NCBI RefSeq assembly: GCF_901709675.1
Contig: NC_051087.1
Location: forward strand, 9,696,884 to 9,760,883
Source of the DNA: Syngnathus acus
Lineage: Eukaryota; Chordata; Actinopteri; Syngnathiformes; Syngnathidae
DNA length: 64,000 bases
Direction: 5' to 3'
The position numbers were made by a program, and so were the translations under genes. Shown one piece after another: positions 20,297-30,564 of this stretch (position 1 is the first letter of the stretch; each line of letters opens with the position of its first letter). The notes beneath the pieces were generated by a model, which made no database searches, had not been told where the DNA came from, and worked only from the letters and a program-made list of their open reading frames with translations.

Positions 20297-23200
20297 GTGA
20301 AATTTTCAACTTTTCATCTTCTTATCAACTTCCAAATTGTGAACGTGGTCTTTGGGAGCATACATGAAGTTTTTGGTTTTCTTTTTTTCTTTCTGCACTC
20401 ACAGTGGAAATCTCGATGGGTTGTCGTTCGGAAGCCTTCTCCGGTGGCAGGTAAGTATTTATTTTCATTTTCATTTCACTTATATTCACTTCATCTGACA
20501 CGTTGCAACATTGTGATTAAGATGTTTGCATGTAACCATACACTATTTGGACATGCGCAAGTTGTGCGCCTCTCAGGAGCTCAAATGCAACTTTGCCCGT
20601 CAACACGTGGATGTTGCGCAAACATTTCTTGTGGTTCCAAACTTTATTATCAGGAAAGTCTGCAGTCACAACAACAAGTGGGAGATTTAGCATAAGACTT
20701 CATGGGCTTGTAATTTAAAAAACAAAATATCAATAACTGAAAGTGGCATCATTATTGATATGCAAAATAGGAAATTCATGCGTCCTTTGAGAAATAAGGC
20801 AAAGATTGTTGAGGTGGACTGAATATGTGCACGTGTGTGATTGGGGGTGTACAGTGATTGTCATTCTCAGCTGTGCCAGTGGATCAGCTCATTGTTTTAG
20901 AGTTTGCTATGGCAGCTGTTGCATAGACAGACTCACAGCTCAAATGAGACAAAAGCTACTCTGTGTGATGTTATTAAGCACCAGGCCATTGCCAACGTGT
21001 AAAGCTTTTGTCACATTGTGTGTGTCCCCCGCAGACTGTCTGTCTGTGCTGGCCTACAAAGACAAGAAGAAAACCAAGCAGCGTCTCGGCGTGACATTAG
21101 AGGTACACAGCTTTTTTAATTTTTTTATTTTTTATTAATGCAGCTTTTTGGTGCAGCACTCTGGTGAATCCCTTTGGTTAAGCGGGCAGCCTTGCTCTGT
21201 GTTGTTGCTGTCGCACTCGATGTACCCCGCAATCACTCACAATCTTTAGTACAGAAGCCCAATCCAATGAGATCTATAGGACATTGCAAGAGTTCTATTG
21301 AAAGTAGGAATGGGCACAATGCAATCCCAAACTATTCTCTTATATAAGGGGAATATTTTGCTTCTCTAAATCGGCGGCATCTTTGGTATCCAGAATGACC
21401 TGGATTGTGTGAAACGGATTGTCGATTTATGAAACGTATCTGGAAGCAACCTTGGCAAAATGAGTGTTCCAATTCAACAGTTGTGCTGTAAAGAAGAAGA
21501 GAACAATAAGTGTCATGTTTCGTCCCCAGTTGTTTTATTATGTGCATATTGTCATAGTTTCTGTCCGTGTGCCTGTGTGCTCGCCCCTCCCCTCGTGTGT
21601 GCCCATGATCAGTGTGATCATTCTCATCTGACTCTCGTTACCTGTGGCGTATTTAAGTCCTGTCTGCGTGTCACAACCTTGTCGGATTATTTCTTGTCTC
21701 TGTCTTTCTGTTTTTCCCTCGGTCGTTTTCTGTTTGCCCTCCCTGTCGGTCGGTCAGTCGGTCATGTTGTTGTTTTGTGATGATGTTAGATGAGTTTGCC
21801 AGTTCCTGTCTGTTTCCCTTCATGCTCCATTCCAATTCCCTTTTCCCTGAATAAACCCTGGTCCAAGCTGCATTTGGTCGCCCTGCTCCATTCCGATCCT
21901 AACAATAAGACATCAGCTGTGGAAAGCTGAGCTCCATTCACCTCAATGGCTGCTTTATTCTGTTCCGTACTGTATAACCGGCTCGAAAAGTAAATATATT
22001 TTGTCAATACTAGTGATGCTTTTTTTTTTTTTTTCCAGGGCATCTATGGTGTGGAACCAGGGCCTGGTTATGACGGCGTCAGCGTCACCCTTTCTATTTT
22101 GTGCCTGTCACACACACTGGTGCTGGGCTTCCACAGTCGAGAAGCTCTCCTGGCCTGGGATGCCCATGTACGCTACAGCCTGGGAGAAGGTCAGTGGTGG
22201 AATTGCAGATGGAGACGTCTGCTGAGAAGATTCTTGCCTTGAAAGTGTCACTTTATTTTTTAGGAGAATAGTTTTATGCTGTTGTAAATTTTCAAACAGA
22301 TCAACTTTTACAGTGTGGCTTTCACGTATCCAGTGACCTGTCACATTTAATTGTTGGCCAACAAAAACTTTATGTGGGCCGATCCATGGCTATATTTATA
22401 TTCCTTCAGGCTATGTTGTGACGACTTATTCACTTAATTCCGGGAAAGCTTGTTTGGCCAACTAGTTGGGACCGAACTGTTCTGGTAGTCCAGTTGAGAT
22501 CAATTAGATTATTCGCCTGACTTGGGTGAAAGGGAATATTCGCAGGCACAATTCTGTCTGAAGCACTATTGTCCCTTTCTGGTCCTGCAGTCCACAGATT
22601 TGGTGTCAATGTGGAGCCTGGTACCAAATTGGAGACTGGCCCCGCCTCTCTGCACCTGTGCAACAACCTACTGGGCCTTAGCAGGGGCCTCCCTCCCGTC
22701 ATCATCGGTCACTGGAAGCTGTCCACGTTACGGCGATATGGCGCTGTGCCGAACGGCTTCGTGTTTGAGGGCGGGACTCGCTGCGGATTCTGTAAGTAAG
22801 ACTGCACAATCCTCTCCATATGATGGTGACACTCTGAGTCTAGAATGAAAAGTATGTTTTTTCAACTTTGATTTTCTTTCAACTTAGAGTTCATGCTGCT
22901 TTGTAGAGACGTTAAGGTTTTCTTGTTTTTAATAATGGCAGAATATAGAAAGATCCAAGTCTTGTATTGGATCTCATTCGATTTCGCAAGTGTACCTTGT
23001 AACAGTCGAGTGTATATTTTTGGTGGAACTGAGCACCAGGGACTAAATCAAATAGAATAAGACCTACTAGTGTAACTAATCCAGGTCATTACTCCCACCC
23101 AACATTGCTTTGTATGTACAGGACAGGTATGTGTGTACAGTATGTGCGTCCAGACTCATGGCTCCTACCCGACTAACCATGGGGGCTCTTGTTTCCGTGC

Positions 23201-26200
23201 TCCGATGACCAGCTGCTATTAATACCAGGCATCCTTGTCAGGCTTGTTCAGCCAATCACATTTCTTCCTGGTGTCACGGCAGCTTTTTCTTGTCGTCTTA
23301 TTGGCTTCAGAGATCTATTACCCAGCAATCTTGACGACAGGCGTGGCAGGCTGTCTGAGTGTTTCTTAAAAGAATGCAGTAAGTGGATGAATTGTATTGA
23401 AAAGAATTTGACAGCCACAAATCACAACTTTAGGCCCGCTGCACAATGTAATGAGGGCCAATATAAAAGCTGAATCAAAAATTATGCATTTACAAAGATG
23501 ATATTGCTACATTTTGTTTGACAGAAAAATATTAGGTTTATCACGACTCAAATATAAGACAATAATATTATTGTGGTTTTAACTTGCAGATCTGTACTGC
23601 ATTGCTAGAAGAGGTGCTTCTAATATTTTGCTTTCCTTATTTAGATGTAAAACGTTAAAAGCAGCCCTCCCTATTATGCAGAGCAGATCTTTACACTCTC
23701 AAAGTACAAGCACAAAAATCTATATAACTGTCATTCAATCTGAACAAAAATCCATGTTGTGGTATTTTTTTCTTGTTTGAGTCTTGGATCTTTAAAAAAT
23801 GTATTATGCAAAAGCACGTGCGTTTGCTCGTTTTTACTTTGTTGAGAAATGGAATATTGAAAAGTAATAGTAAGTCATGTTTTATATAACATAATTTATT
23901 TAGGCCTGTCATAAAATGAGTTATGATAGGCTTTATAATATTTCAAAATTCAGCTGAGCTCAAAGTTTGGCAAACAATGAAAAATTGAGTATTTCTGCTA
24001 ACACATTCCCTCAGCTTTATTTGTTCCCCCCCAGGCAGCCATTAGTGTTTCATTACATTTCACTGAGCTATGAAATGTCAACATTTGGACACTTATTTCA
24101 GTGAATTATCTCTAGGCAGCAATCAGTTTAGCTCCCCTGCAGGTCCTAATGTACCTGGGGTTTCGAGGCTTAGAAATGAACTTGAAAAAGTAAAGTGACC
24201 ACTTTCCTGATGAAGGAGAAAACTTACTCAAAAGTTACTGAATTCTTTCATGAGAGCATATGAAGTTGTGTGTGACATGACGAGAGACACTTTAATGTTG
24301 CACCGTATTCTTTTGCTTGTCGTCTGGCTTCTGCATGTCAAGTTACGATTACTTTTGCTGATGATCAAATGCTCATCAGTGCCAAATGGTGCAGAGTAAT
24401 GAGTTGTAATGATTACAAATAATTAGGAACAGTTCTTCACTAGATTGCACTTTTGGAGAAGTGCATTTAGAACTAATCAATGATCAAATAACCCTCATTT
24501 GCCTGTTACACTTAAGCGTGCTGTCAAACAAACAAACAAAATATCATTTGGATTTCTAATACTGCTGCGGAAAGATTATTTGTCCTCGAGAGGCACCACG
24601 ACACACTTTCAGTCAGTACTCAGATTCTAACCTCGGGTTGCAGAGTTGACAAGTACCAAGGTGACAAATCCACCACACACAGCGGCAGGCAGCCTTGCTG
24701 TGCAAAGCATGTTTACTTGGCAGTATAAAGGCAATTGTGACTTGGAGACTTCATAAATGTGACTACGTTCTCACACACACACACGCTTATGTTGGTAGGC
24801 AAGCTGTTGTAACAAGCCAGCAGCTGCACCCTCGAATCGATGTTTGGAGTGGAGCTCATGCCCTGGCTATCAGGTCCACATATGTTCGTGTTGCAAACAC
24901 ACAAAGATATGTACATAGACACACAATTACATCCACACAGGCAGCAATAAATGATCCGCGGCAGAGTTTGGAAAGCTGTCAGACGTCTGATAGGTTCAAG
25001 TCATTTAAAGCCCAGTGTGCTATGGCAGCAATTTTCCATGTCCTTCAGTACGCATGCGCACGCATGCACAAACACACACACGATGATAGTTAACGTGATT
25101 AAAACTTAAAACAACCAACTCAAGACAACTAAATTAACTTTCCTACAATACTGTCATGTATTTGGATGCAACTGTATTTGTTAATTACATGTTGTACTTA
25201 CCTCCACACAATAAGCAATTTTGTTGTTGTTGGATTATTTATTGACATTAACAGCTCCCAAATCAGAAGCCTATCAAAAAGAACCCATTAAAATACATTG
25301 CAGGAAGTATTTGGTCCCCCTCCGTATTGTTCACATTTGTTGGTGTCTTGTCAGAATCTGCAAGTCATTACACACAACCAGGTTTTATGTATAAAGAAGG
25401 TACAACATAGATTGCATCCGTTAGTGTTTGTAACTTTTTTTTTTTTTTCTCCCTGTGTTTCATGTTTGCTGCAGGGGCCGGCGTTTTCTTCTTGTCCTGC
25501 TCAGAGGCAGAGCAGATCAGTTTTCTATTTGACTGCATTGTCAGAGGCGTCAATCCCAACAGGGTCCCGCAAGGGCTGCGACCTTCCCTGCCAGGTGAAG
25601 ACACACGTGCATGTTTTGCTCCCTGTTAATCGTTCGGCGTTTGTTTCAGCTGTCATGCTAAACGGAAACGTCTCATAGTCAAAGCCTTCAAGGTCAGCCT
25701 ATGACTAGTGGGGTCAAGCCCTTTGAACATGACTTGTGAAATGATGTGTTGCTAAGTTGGCAGGCATTTCTAAGACACCATGTGCTCGAGCCATCTGAGG
25801 AGAGGCACGAGATGTGAACAAAGATCTGACGCTACCTTTTTATAGAAACAAACGTGCTTGCTTGACTGTGTGCCTTGCGTGTTAACAGCCACAGGAAGCG
25901 AGCTAGCTCCTCATGCACCACATTGCTATTGAAACTAATATTCACACTTGTCAGGTAATTCAGATTCTTAGTAATGTGTCAAAACAGGGGTTAATGCATT
26001 CATGCCCCCACCATAGCTGTTGTTGATTGAAACTTTTTGAATTTTGTTTTTAGCATGTGTTCATTTAAATGTGCTTGTGATATGTCAGTTTTTCTAAAAA
26101 CCGTAAAGGCTGTGTGCTGTAGGGCCTGGCGACATTACTGCTGTTATAATTAGCATAGCCTAGCCATCTAGAAGCGATGTCAGTTGACACCTCACAAAAA

Positions 26201-29200
26201 TGTTGTGAAGAAATTTGGCATCAGCATGTGAAGCATTAGCGGTTACAGCCCCGAGGCACCCATCCAGGGTTTGGGTTGTTGTCACCTGGGTGCACAAAAT
26301 GACCCTCTGCAATGTGCTCACGCTCACCTCATTTCTCCTGCCATTATGCAGACATGCAACATGAATTAAATGTCTTTTTAGCAAAGTTGCTCTTTTTATA
26401 TCCAGCACAGCCATTTTAATTTGGCTAAATACCTTTTTTAAAAAATAATGTCCAAAGCAACATTCACATTGCAACACTTAAGCATCTGTTTTCTTCGCTT
26501 GTCTTTTCCCTGGATAGGAATTCATTGTAACTGACCAATTTTCTGTGTTGATGCTGAAAGCAGAGAACCCCAATGCTGATCCGGCATCAGTTGAAGAACG
26601 GATCAACCAGGAAGCCTCAGAGCTGGAGAAAAGACTGAGCATGCTGTCCACTTGCAGTCTTGCAAGCAGCACAGGTAAATCTTGTCTCAATTGTTTGGGA
26701 TCCAGCCACCCCCTTCAATGCTGAAATGTCTCTAAAGACACTTACATAATCTTGACACTAATTAGACATAACCATCTGTACTCCGAAGTGCTATGGGACT
26801 TGAATAGTTGCCGATTTGCGTGGAGGCAAAAAGTTGAAATATTATGACAACAGCCATGATATTTTAAAGTTAGTTTCATAAGTTGCCTTTTGTCAAAAAA
26901 GATCAGCATGCTATAACTTTTTTTCTTTAAAAAAAAAAAAAAAAAAAGACTTCATGCAGGGATCTCAGATTTATGTAATGATACATATGTCACAATCATA
27001 TCAGAGCTTTTAAGTGGATCAAAGAAAGGAGTCGTTTATTTATTACAGCTCAAGATAGGTATGCGTTGTTAAATGGATACAATGGAATTATTCACAAATT
27101 ATTTTGTGGACCCCCAAGCCATCCTGCTCTCCAGGATCGGAGCCTATATGATAGGGGGAAGCCAAGTTCTTGTCGGTTTTTAATTGCAGGCATTCCATGT
27201 GTATTTATTGACTGGTCATACATCATCTGTGCCAATTATAATGATATGGGCGAACGCTTTCATGATTTCTACAAAAGTTAATGAGAGAAGTGTTGTAAAA
27301 TGTTTGAGCTCAGTCAATAAACCACTTAGCAGGTTTGATGACTTTCTTCTCAGCCTCCACTTACAGCTGCAGCACATCTGTTGCCGGGGACGACCGCAGC
27401 ATGTCCAGCTCCTCCTCCAGCCAATCAGATACCAGCTACGGGAGCCGACGTCCGCTCTGGGCAGAGCCCTTTGCGAAGTCTCACCTCCCCAGCGAGACGG
27501 CGTCAAGCTCATCCACGCTGAAGGCCTTGACCTCTTCAGATGACCGCCTATATTCTGCTGTGATGGGAAGCTGTGGTCCATCTTCCACGCAACTCCAACC
27601 TCGGGGTCTCCATGACAGCGGGCGCCAGAGCTCGTTGGACAGCGGCATTGGGATAGCGACCGGGAGTTCGGGCAGTTTCTCCTCCTGTACAGGGAGTGTG
27701 GAGATGGCCACTCAGGGAGCAGGGGAGGAATTTGGCTCCCTGACCAGTCTACCTGCTCAGAGGCTTAGCGATGACCTGCTCAGACAACACTATGATACAC
27801 CCAGGAGTGTGATCCAGAACAGAACCCTGAGGGACTGCTCAGCAGTTCAAGAGCACTCCTCTGACAGCACGTTTGGAAGTCAGAACCAAGGACTGACAAA
27901 AGGTCTGCCAGGATCGGAGCCTCAGCGCCAGGCTTTGTTGCCGTGCTCTCTCTCCTGGCCCGGTGAGAGGACGCCCCCTCTGGACACTGAGTACAAGTCC
28001 ATACCCTGGCAAGGAAGGGCACTTTCTGAAGAAAGACAGGTACTGAAAGCTTCACATCTTCAATGGACATGGTCAGTGTTTCACAAAATTTTTTTTAGTC
28101 AAGGTAAATATTTTATTTGGAAAAATCGTACAGAACACCACTGAACAAAATGTCACAAAAAGGATATTTACTGAAATAATAGCGCCCCTTGGGTGTAACT
28201 TGCCTGATTGCTCCATCCTAATCATCCTTCTACCAATATACTCATTAGCTCAGTTCTGGACGAGGAGCAACGACTCATCAATTAATGACAAACTCCTAGT
28301 GAATTAAACGATAATGATTCTTGATAATTGATTCATCGCTTGGATACCTTTTCTAATTCGAAACTGTCCAAATCGTCTGAATTTCAGCTTGTCAACAGCA
28401 GTACCTGAATCATAATTAGTTTTTTTGCACTACAAATTTGAAATAATGTCCTATTTTTGCATAAAGGAATGTAAAGTTAAAAACAGTTTTTTCTAACTCT
28501 GAGTCATCAATTAATTGACAAAATAATCATCAGATTCATGGAGTATTCAAATAATCATTAGTTGCAGCCCTATTCCAAACTAACTTCTGTAAATCTCTAA
28601 CTTCATCCCCAAAGCATCTAAACTTGACTACAAATGCTATGGCCTTCGGGGCATTTGTTGAAAGGTTCCACTACACTGGACACTTGTCTGTTTAAAAAAA
28701 CAAAAACAAAAAAAAACATGGCTTGAGCTTCTGTCTAACATTGCCGGGAGCTGCTGTGTTTCCCTTGTGATACATTTGTTTGATAACTCAAAGGCTCTCA
28801 GAAAAGACCTGTGACCTTGTGTTTAATGAATCCTCTGATGGCCTCTGATGGAAAGGTCGTCTCTTTTGTCAGGAGCATATTATCATCAGAGCGCCTTGTG
28901 ATTTCCAACGAGTCATTTGTGAGTGTATGCACGCGTGCACTGCATTTTCAGCTATGAGTAGTGATGAAACCTGCAGAAACAATGCGAGAAGGCAATGTTG
29001 ACTGAATGACAAATGGCTTTTCTTTATACGCTGTTTCTTGAATTATCAAGAGTCATCAGCTCAGTGTGCTGTGAATTTCAACATTTTGTTTTTGGCCATA
29101 AAAGCACACATCTTTCGTTTAATCGTGTTTGGATACAATGACTTAAACAAATAACTCTTGTGTTTCTTTTTGCAGTGCTGTTATGGTTTTGATAACTACA

Positions 29201-30564
29201 TCACACCAGAGCAATGGCGCACAGCAAATAGCAGAAGTTTGCTGATGCAGGTAAGATTTGATTGATTACGCTGTTGTGTACAATTCACCTTTGAGCTACT
29301 ATGGGGAATAAGAATTCAGTGACTGTTGAACCCGATTACAACAATGTATGCATATTACCTCATTAAACGTGAGAAGTGGCCTATTGTGCGACACACTTGC
29401 AAAACATAAGCTGCCCACCGATAAATACGTGAATTATTCATACGCTTCCTTTCTAGGTTGGCAATGCTTCATCAGGTCCACAGCCTTCTGCTGATTCACC
29501 AGGTGTGTTATTGCAACACTATGCTTGTGTCTGTCAACATGTCATAAACTTGGATGTGTCCACATGCAGACCAGCCGTGTGTGAGAGCGGATCCCCATGA
29601 TGATGATGATCTGATTAGGATGCTATCCTCTGTGCCAGCCTCCAGCCCTCTGCAGCCCATCACACTGAGCACACCCAGGCCACAGTCACAATGTGGTGAG
29701 TTTGATGTGTATGTGTATGTATTGGAAAAAAGTATGTTGCTGGGCTGTCAAAGTAAAAAGCAGTACATTACAGGGTACCACCCTTGTGATGAGATGTGGT
29801 GAGCTTTTTCTGACCTGTCATCTAATATGAGCTACCTTAATTTCAAAGTCTGCTTTATTGTCAATTTCTTCACATGCCAAGACACACAGAGATCGAAATT
29901 ACGTTCCCACTATCCCACGGTGACGAGACATAGTACACAATATACATACAAGTAAACAACACAAAAAATAAAAACAAGAAGGCACCAACAATGAATAAAT
30001 AAGAGTGATGAAAAATAATAAATAAACAAATAACATAATAAATAAGAGGAGCAAAAATGGAGCAAGTGTGCATACAGCAGACAGTCAGAATATTTGCAGA
30101 CTGAGCTATTATAAAGCATGAGAAACTTAAAGGGGAGCTAAATGCAGCATGTCAAATCTTTCCACTTGAAATATGCATATCTCTTTTATCATCTGCTGTG
30201 TACTTAAATCTGTATTAATTTAAAATTCCCCAAAAAGTTTAAAACATTGTATTAGTAAGAAATTACTCAACAATGTCAAGCGACCTCTTCAATTTCATTT
30301 CAATGTATGTACAAAAATTCCATAGTATCATAAACAGAATCAGATACATAAATAAATAGAAATAAAGAATATGTGCGTGACATTTTTCTTTATGCTCCCC
30401 CGGTGCCACCTCTGTCCTATCCAGAAGATGGCTCCATTGCCAGGTACACCCATGGAAACAACAGCGCCATGGAAACAGCACAGCGAGTAGGAGTGGAGCA
30501 CACGCCGGGCAGGGAAGGCCGACTGACTCAGATGGACGACAGGCGGCAAGGGCCACCGCGCTGA
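20243..30564 (+). CDS. dok7: DOK7, docking protein 7 (MuSK activator)
   Basis: DOK7 is the cytoplasmic adaptor that binds phosphorylated MuSK and drives acetylcholine-receptor clustering at the neuromuscular junction. Exons are 20243-20296, 20405-20450, 21035-21102, 22039-22189, 22591-22791, 25475-25594, 26564-26674, 27354-28039, 29176-29250, 29457-29502, 29570-29695 and 30425-30564. They total 1824 nt or 607 residues. PH domain about residues 4-106, PTB about 107-213, then a Ser-rich tail with DSGIGIATGS and HYDTPRS. Start MTDTVVAEGQVKFRDGKKWK matches human MTEAALVEGQVKLRDGKKWK. Human DOK7 is 504 residues; the extra length is mostly four small 3' exons. It begins under 1 kb after the RGS12 polyadenylation signal. 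Confidence 0.95.
20405..20450 (+). CDS. dok7: DOK7 exon 2: PH domain
   Basis: It reads WKSRWVVVRKPSPVA and matches the human WKSRWLVLRKPSPVA. It leaves one G. Confidence 0.97.
21035..21102 (+). CDS. dok7: DOK7 exon 3: PH domain
   Basis: With the split codon it reads DCLSVLAYKDKKKTKQRLGV then TLE, which aligns with human DCLLMLVYKDKSERIKG... Confidence 0.95.
21511..21904 (+). mobile_element. Solo LTR of a retroelement in DOK7 intron 3
   Basis: A 394-bp sequence starts TGTCATG and ends CCTAACA. It is flanked on both sides by the 5-bp direct repeat ATAAG (21506-21510 and 21905-21909). TG...CA ends, a 5-bp target duplication, an internal TATTTAA box near 21649 and an AATAAA near 21849 are the layout of an LTR. 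No internal retroelement coding region follows, so it is a solo LTR left by recombination. Gypsy-type or retrovirus-like origin cannot be separated by eye. Confidence 0.75.
22039..22189 (+). CDS. dok7: DOK7 exon 4: PH domain end, PTB start
   Basis: It encodes GIYGVEPGPGYDGVSVTLSI, then LCLSHTLVLGFHSREALLAW and DAHVRYSLGE. The last two blocks align with human DOK7 at the end of the PH domain, including the C-terminal helix Trp. Confidence 0.95.
22591..22791 (+). CDS. dok7: DOK7 exon 5: PTB domain
   Basis: It reads VHRFGVNVEPGTKLETGPAS through WKLSTLRRYGAVPNGFVFEG to GTRCGF. The Arg pair in LRRYGAV and the Arg in GGTRCG correspond to phosphotyrosine-contacting residues of the human PTB domain. 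Confidence 0.97.
22792..25474 (+). other. DOK7 intron 5 (largest in the gene)
   Basis: No exon or clear transposon is seen. Short CA runs lie at about 24771-24783. The part from about 24040 to 24480 is low in simple repeats and rich in TAAT-type motifs; see the findings. Confidence 0.55.
25475..25594 (+). CDS. dok7: DOK7 exon 6: end of PTB domain
   Basis: With the split Trp codon it reads WAGVFFLSCSEAEQISFLFD then CIVRGVNPNRVPQGLRPSLP. It matches human WAGVFFLSSAEGEQISFLFDCIVRG. Confidence 0.97.
26564..26674 (+). CDS. dok7: DOK7 exon 7
   Basis: It reads ENPNADPASVEERINQEASE then LEKRLSMLSTCSLASST, aligned with human STVEERVAQEALETLQLEKRLSLL. The acceptor is an AAGCAG tandem (26561 or 26564), both in frame. 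The more upstream GATAG at 26513-26517 is rejected because it is out of phase. A TAACTGAC branch-point-like site lies about 30 nt upstream. Confidence 0.88.
27354..28039 (+). CDS. dok7: DOK7 exon 8: Ser-rich tail with SH2-binding tyrosine
   Basis: The longest exon, about 228 residues. It contains GDDRSMSSSSSSQSDTSYGS, GRQSSLDSGIGIATGSSGSF, EEFGSLTSLPAQ and LLRQHYDTPRSVIQ. Tyr-397 in HYDTP (codon 27791-27793) is the counterpart of human Tyr-406, a CRK/CRKL-binding site. The partner YQVP site of human (Tyr-396) has no match here. Unspliced reading would stop at 28144. Confidence 0.93.
29176..29250 (+). CDS. dok7: DOK7 exon 9 (C-terminal extension)
   Basis: Phase 0 at both ends; it reads CCYGFDNYITPEQWRTANSR then SLLMQ. 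It supplies a second YxxP motif, NYITP (Tyr-487). The acceptor TTTTTGCAG and donor CAG|GTAAGA are strong. Confidence 0.8.
29457..29502 (+). CDS. dok7: DOK7 exon 10 (C-terminal extension)
   Basis: Forty-six nucleotides encoding VGNASSGPQPSADSP between TTTCTAG and CAG|GTGTGT. Frame is preserved on both sides. No domain. Confidence 0.7.
29570..29695 (+). CDS. dok7: DOK7 exon 11 (C-terminal extension)
   Basis: It reads DQPCVRADPHDDDDLIRMLS then a Ser/Pro-rich segment. Its acidic-hydrophobic DDDDLIRML is the only distinctive feature. Acceptor ACATGCAG, donor GTG|GTGAGT. Confidence 0.75.
29838..30112 (-). mobile_element. LINE 3' region, antisense, in DOK7 intron 11
   Basis: On the minus strand it ends GAAATTGACAATAAAGCAGA, an L2-like 3' tail. 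The body contains the common fish segment around ACACACAGAGATCGAAATTACG (plus strand). It is 5' truncated with no coding sequence. Confidence 0.55.
30425..30564 (+). CDS. dok7: DOK7 exon 12 and stop
   Basis: It reads EDGSIARYTHGNNSAMETAQ onward to DDRRQGPPR and TGA at 30562-30564. The hydrophilic tail has no recognised motif. No AATAAA is seen close by; the nearest is at 31364-31369, so the 3' UTR is unresolved. Confidence 0.75.

Noticed and set aside
26513-26520. GATAG as the acceptor of DOK7 exon 7
   Set aside because: Joining there after the phase-1 exon 6 gives a stop within a few codons; the AAGCAG acceptor 46 nt downstream restores the DOK7 frame.
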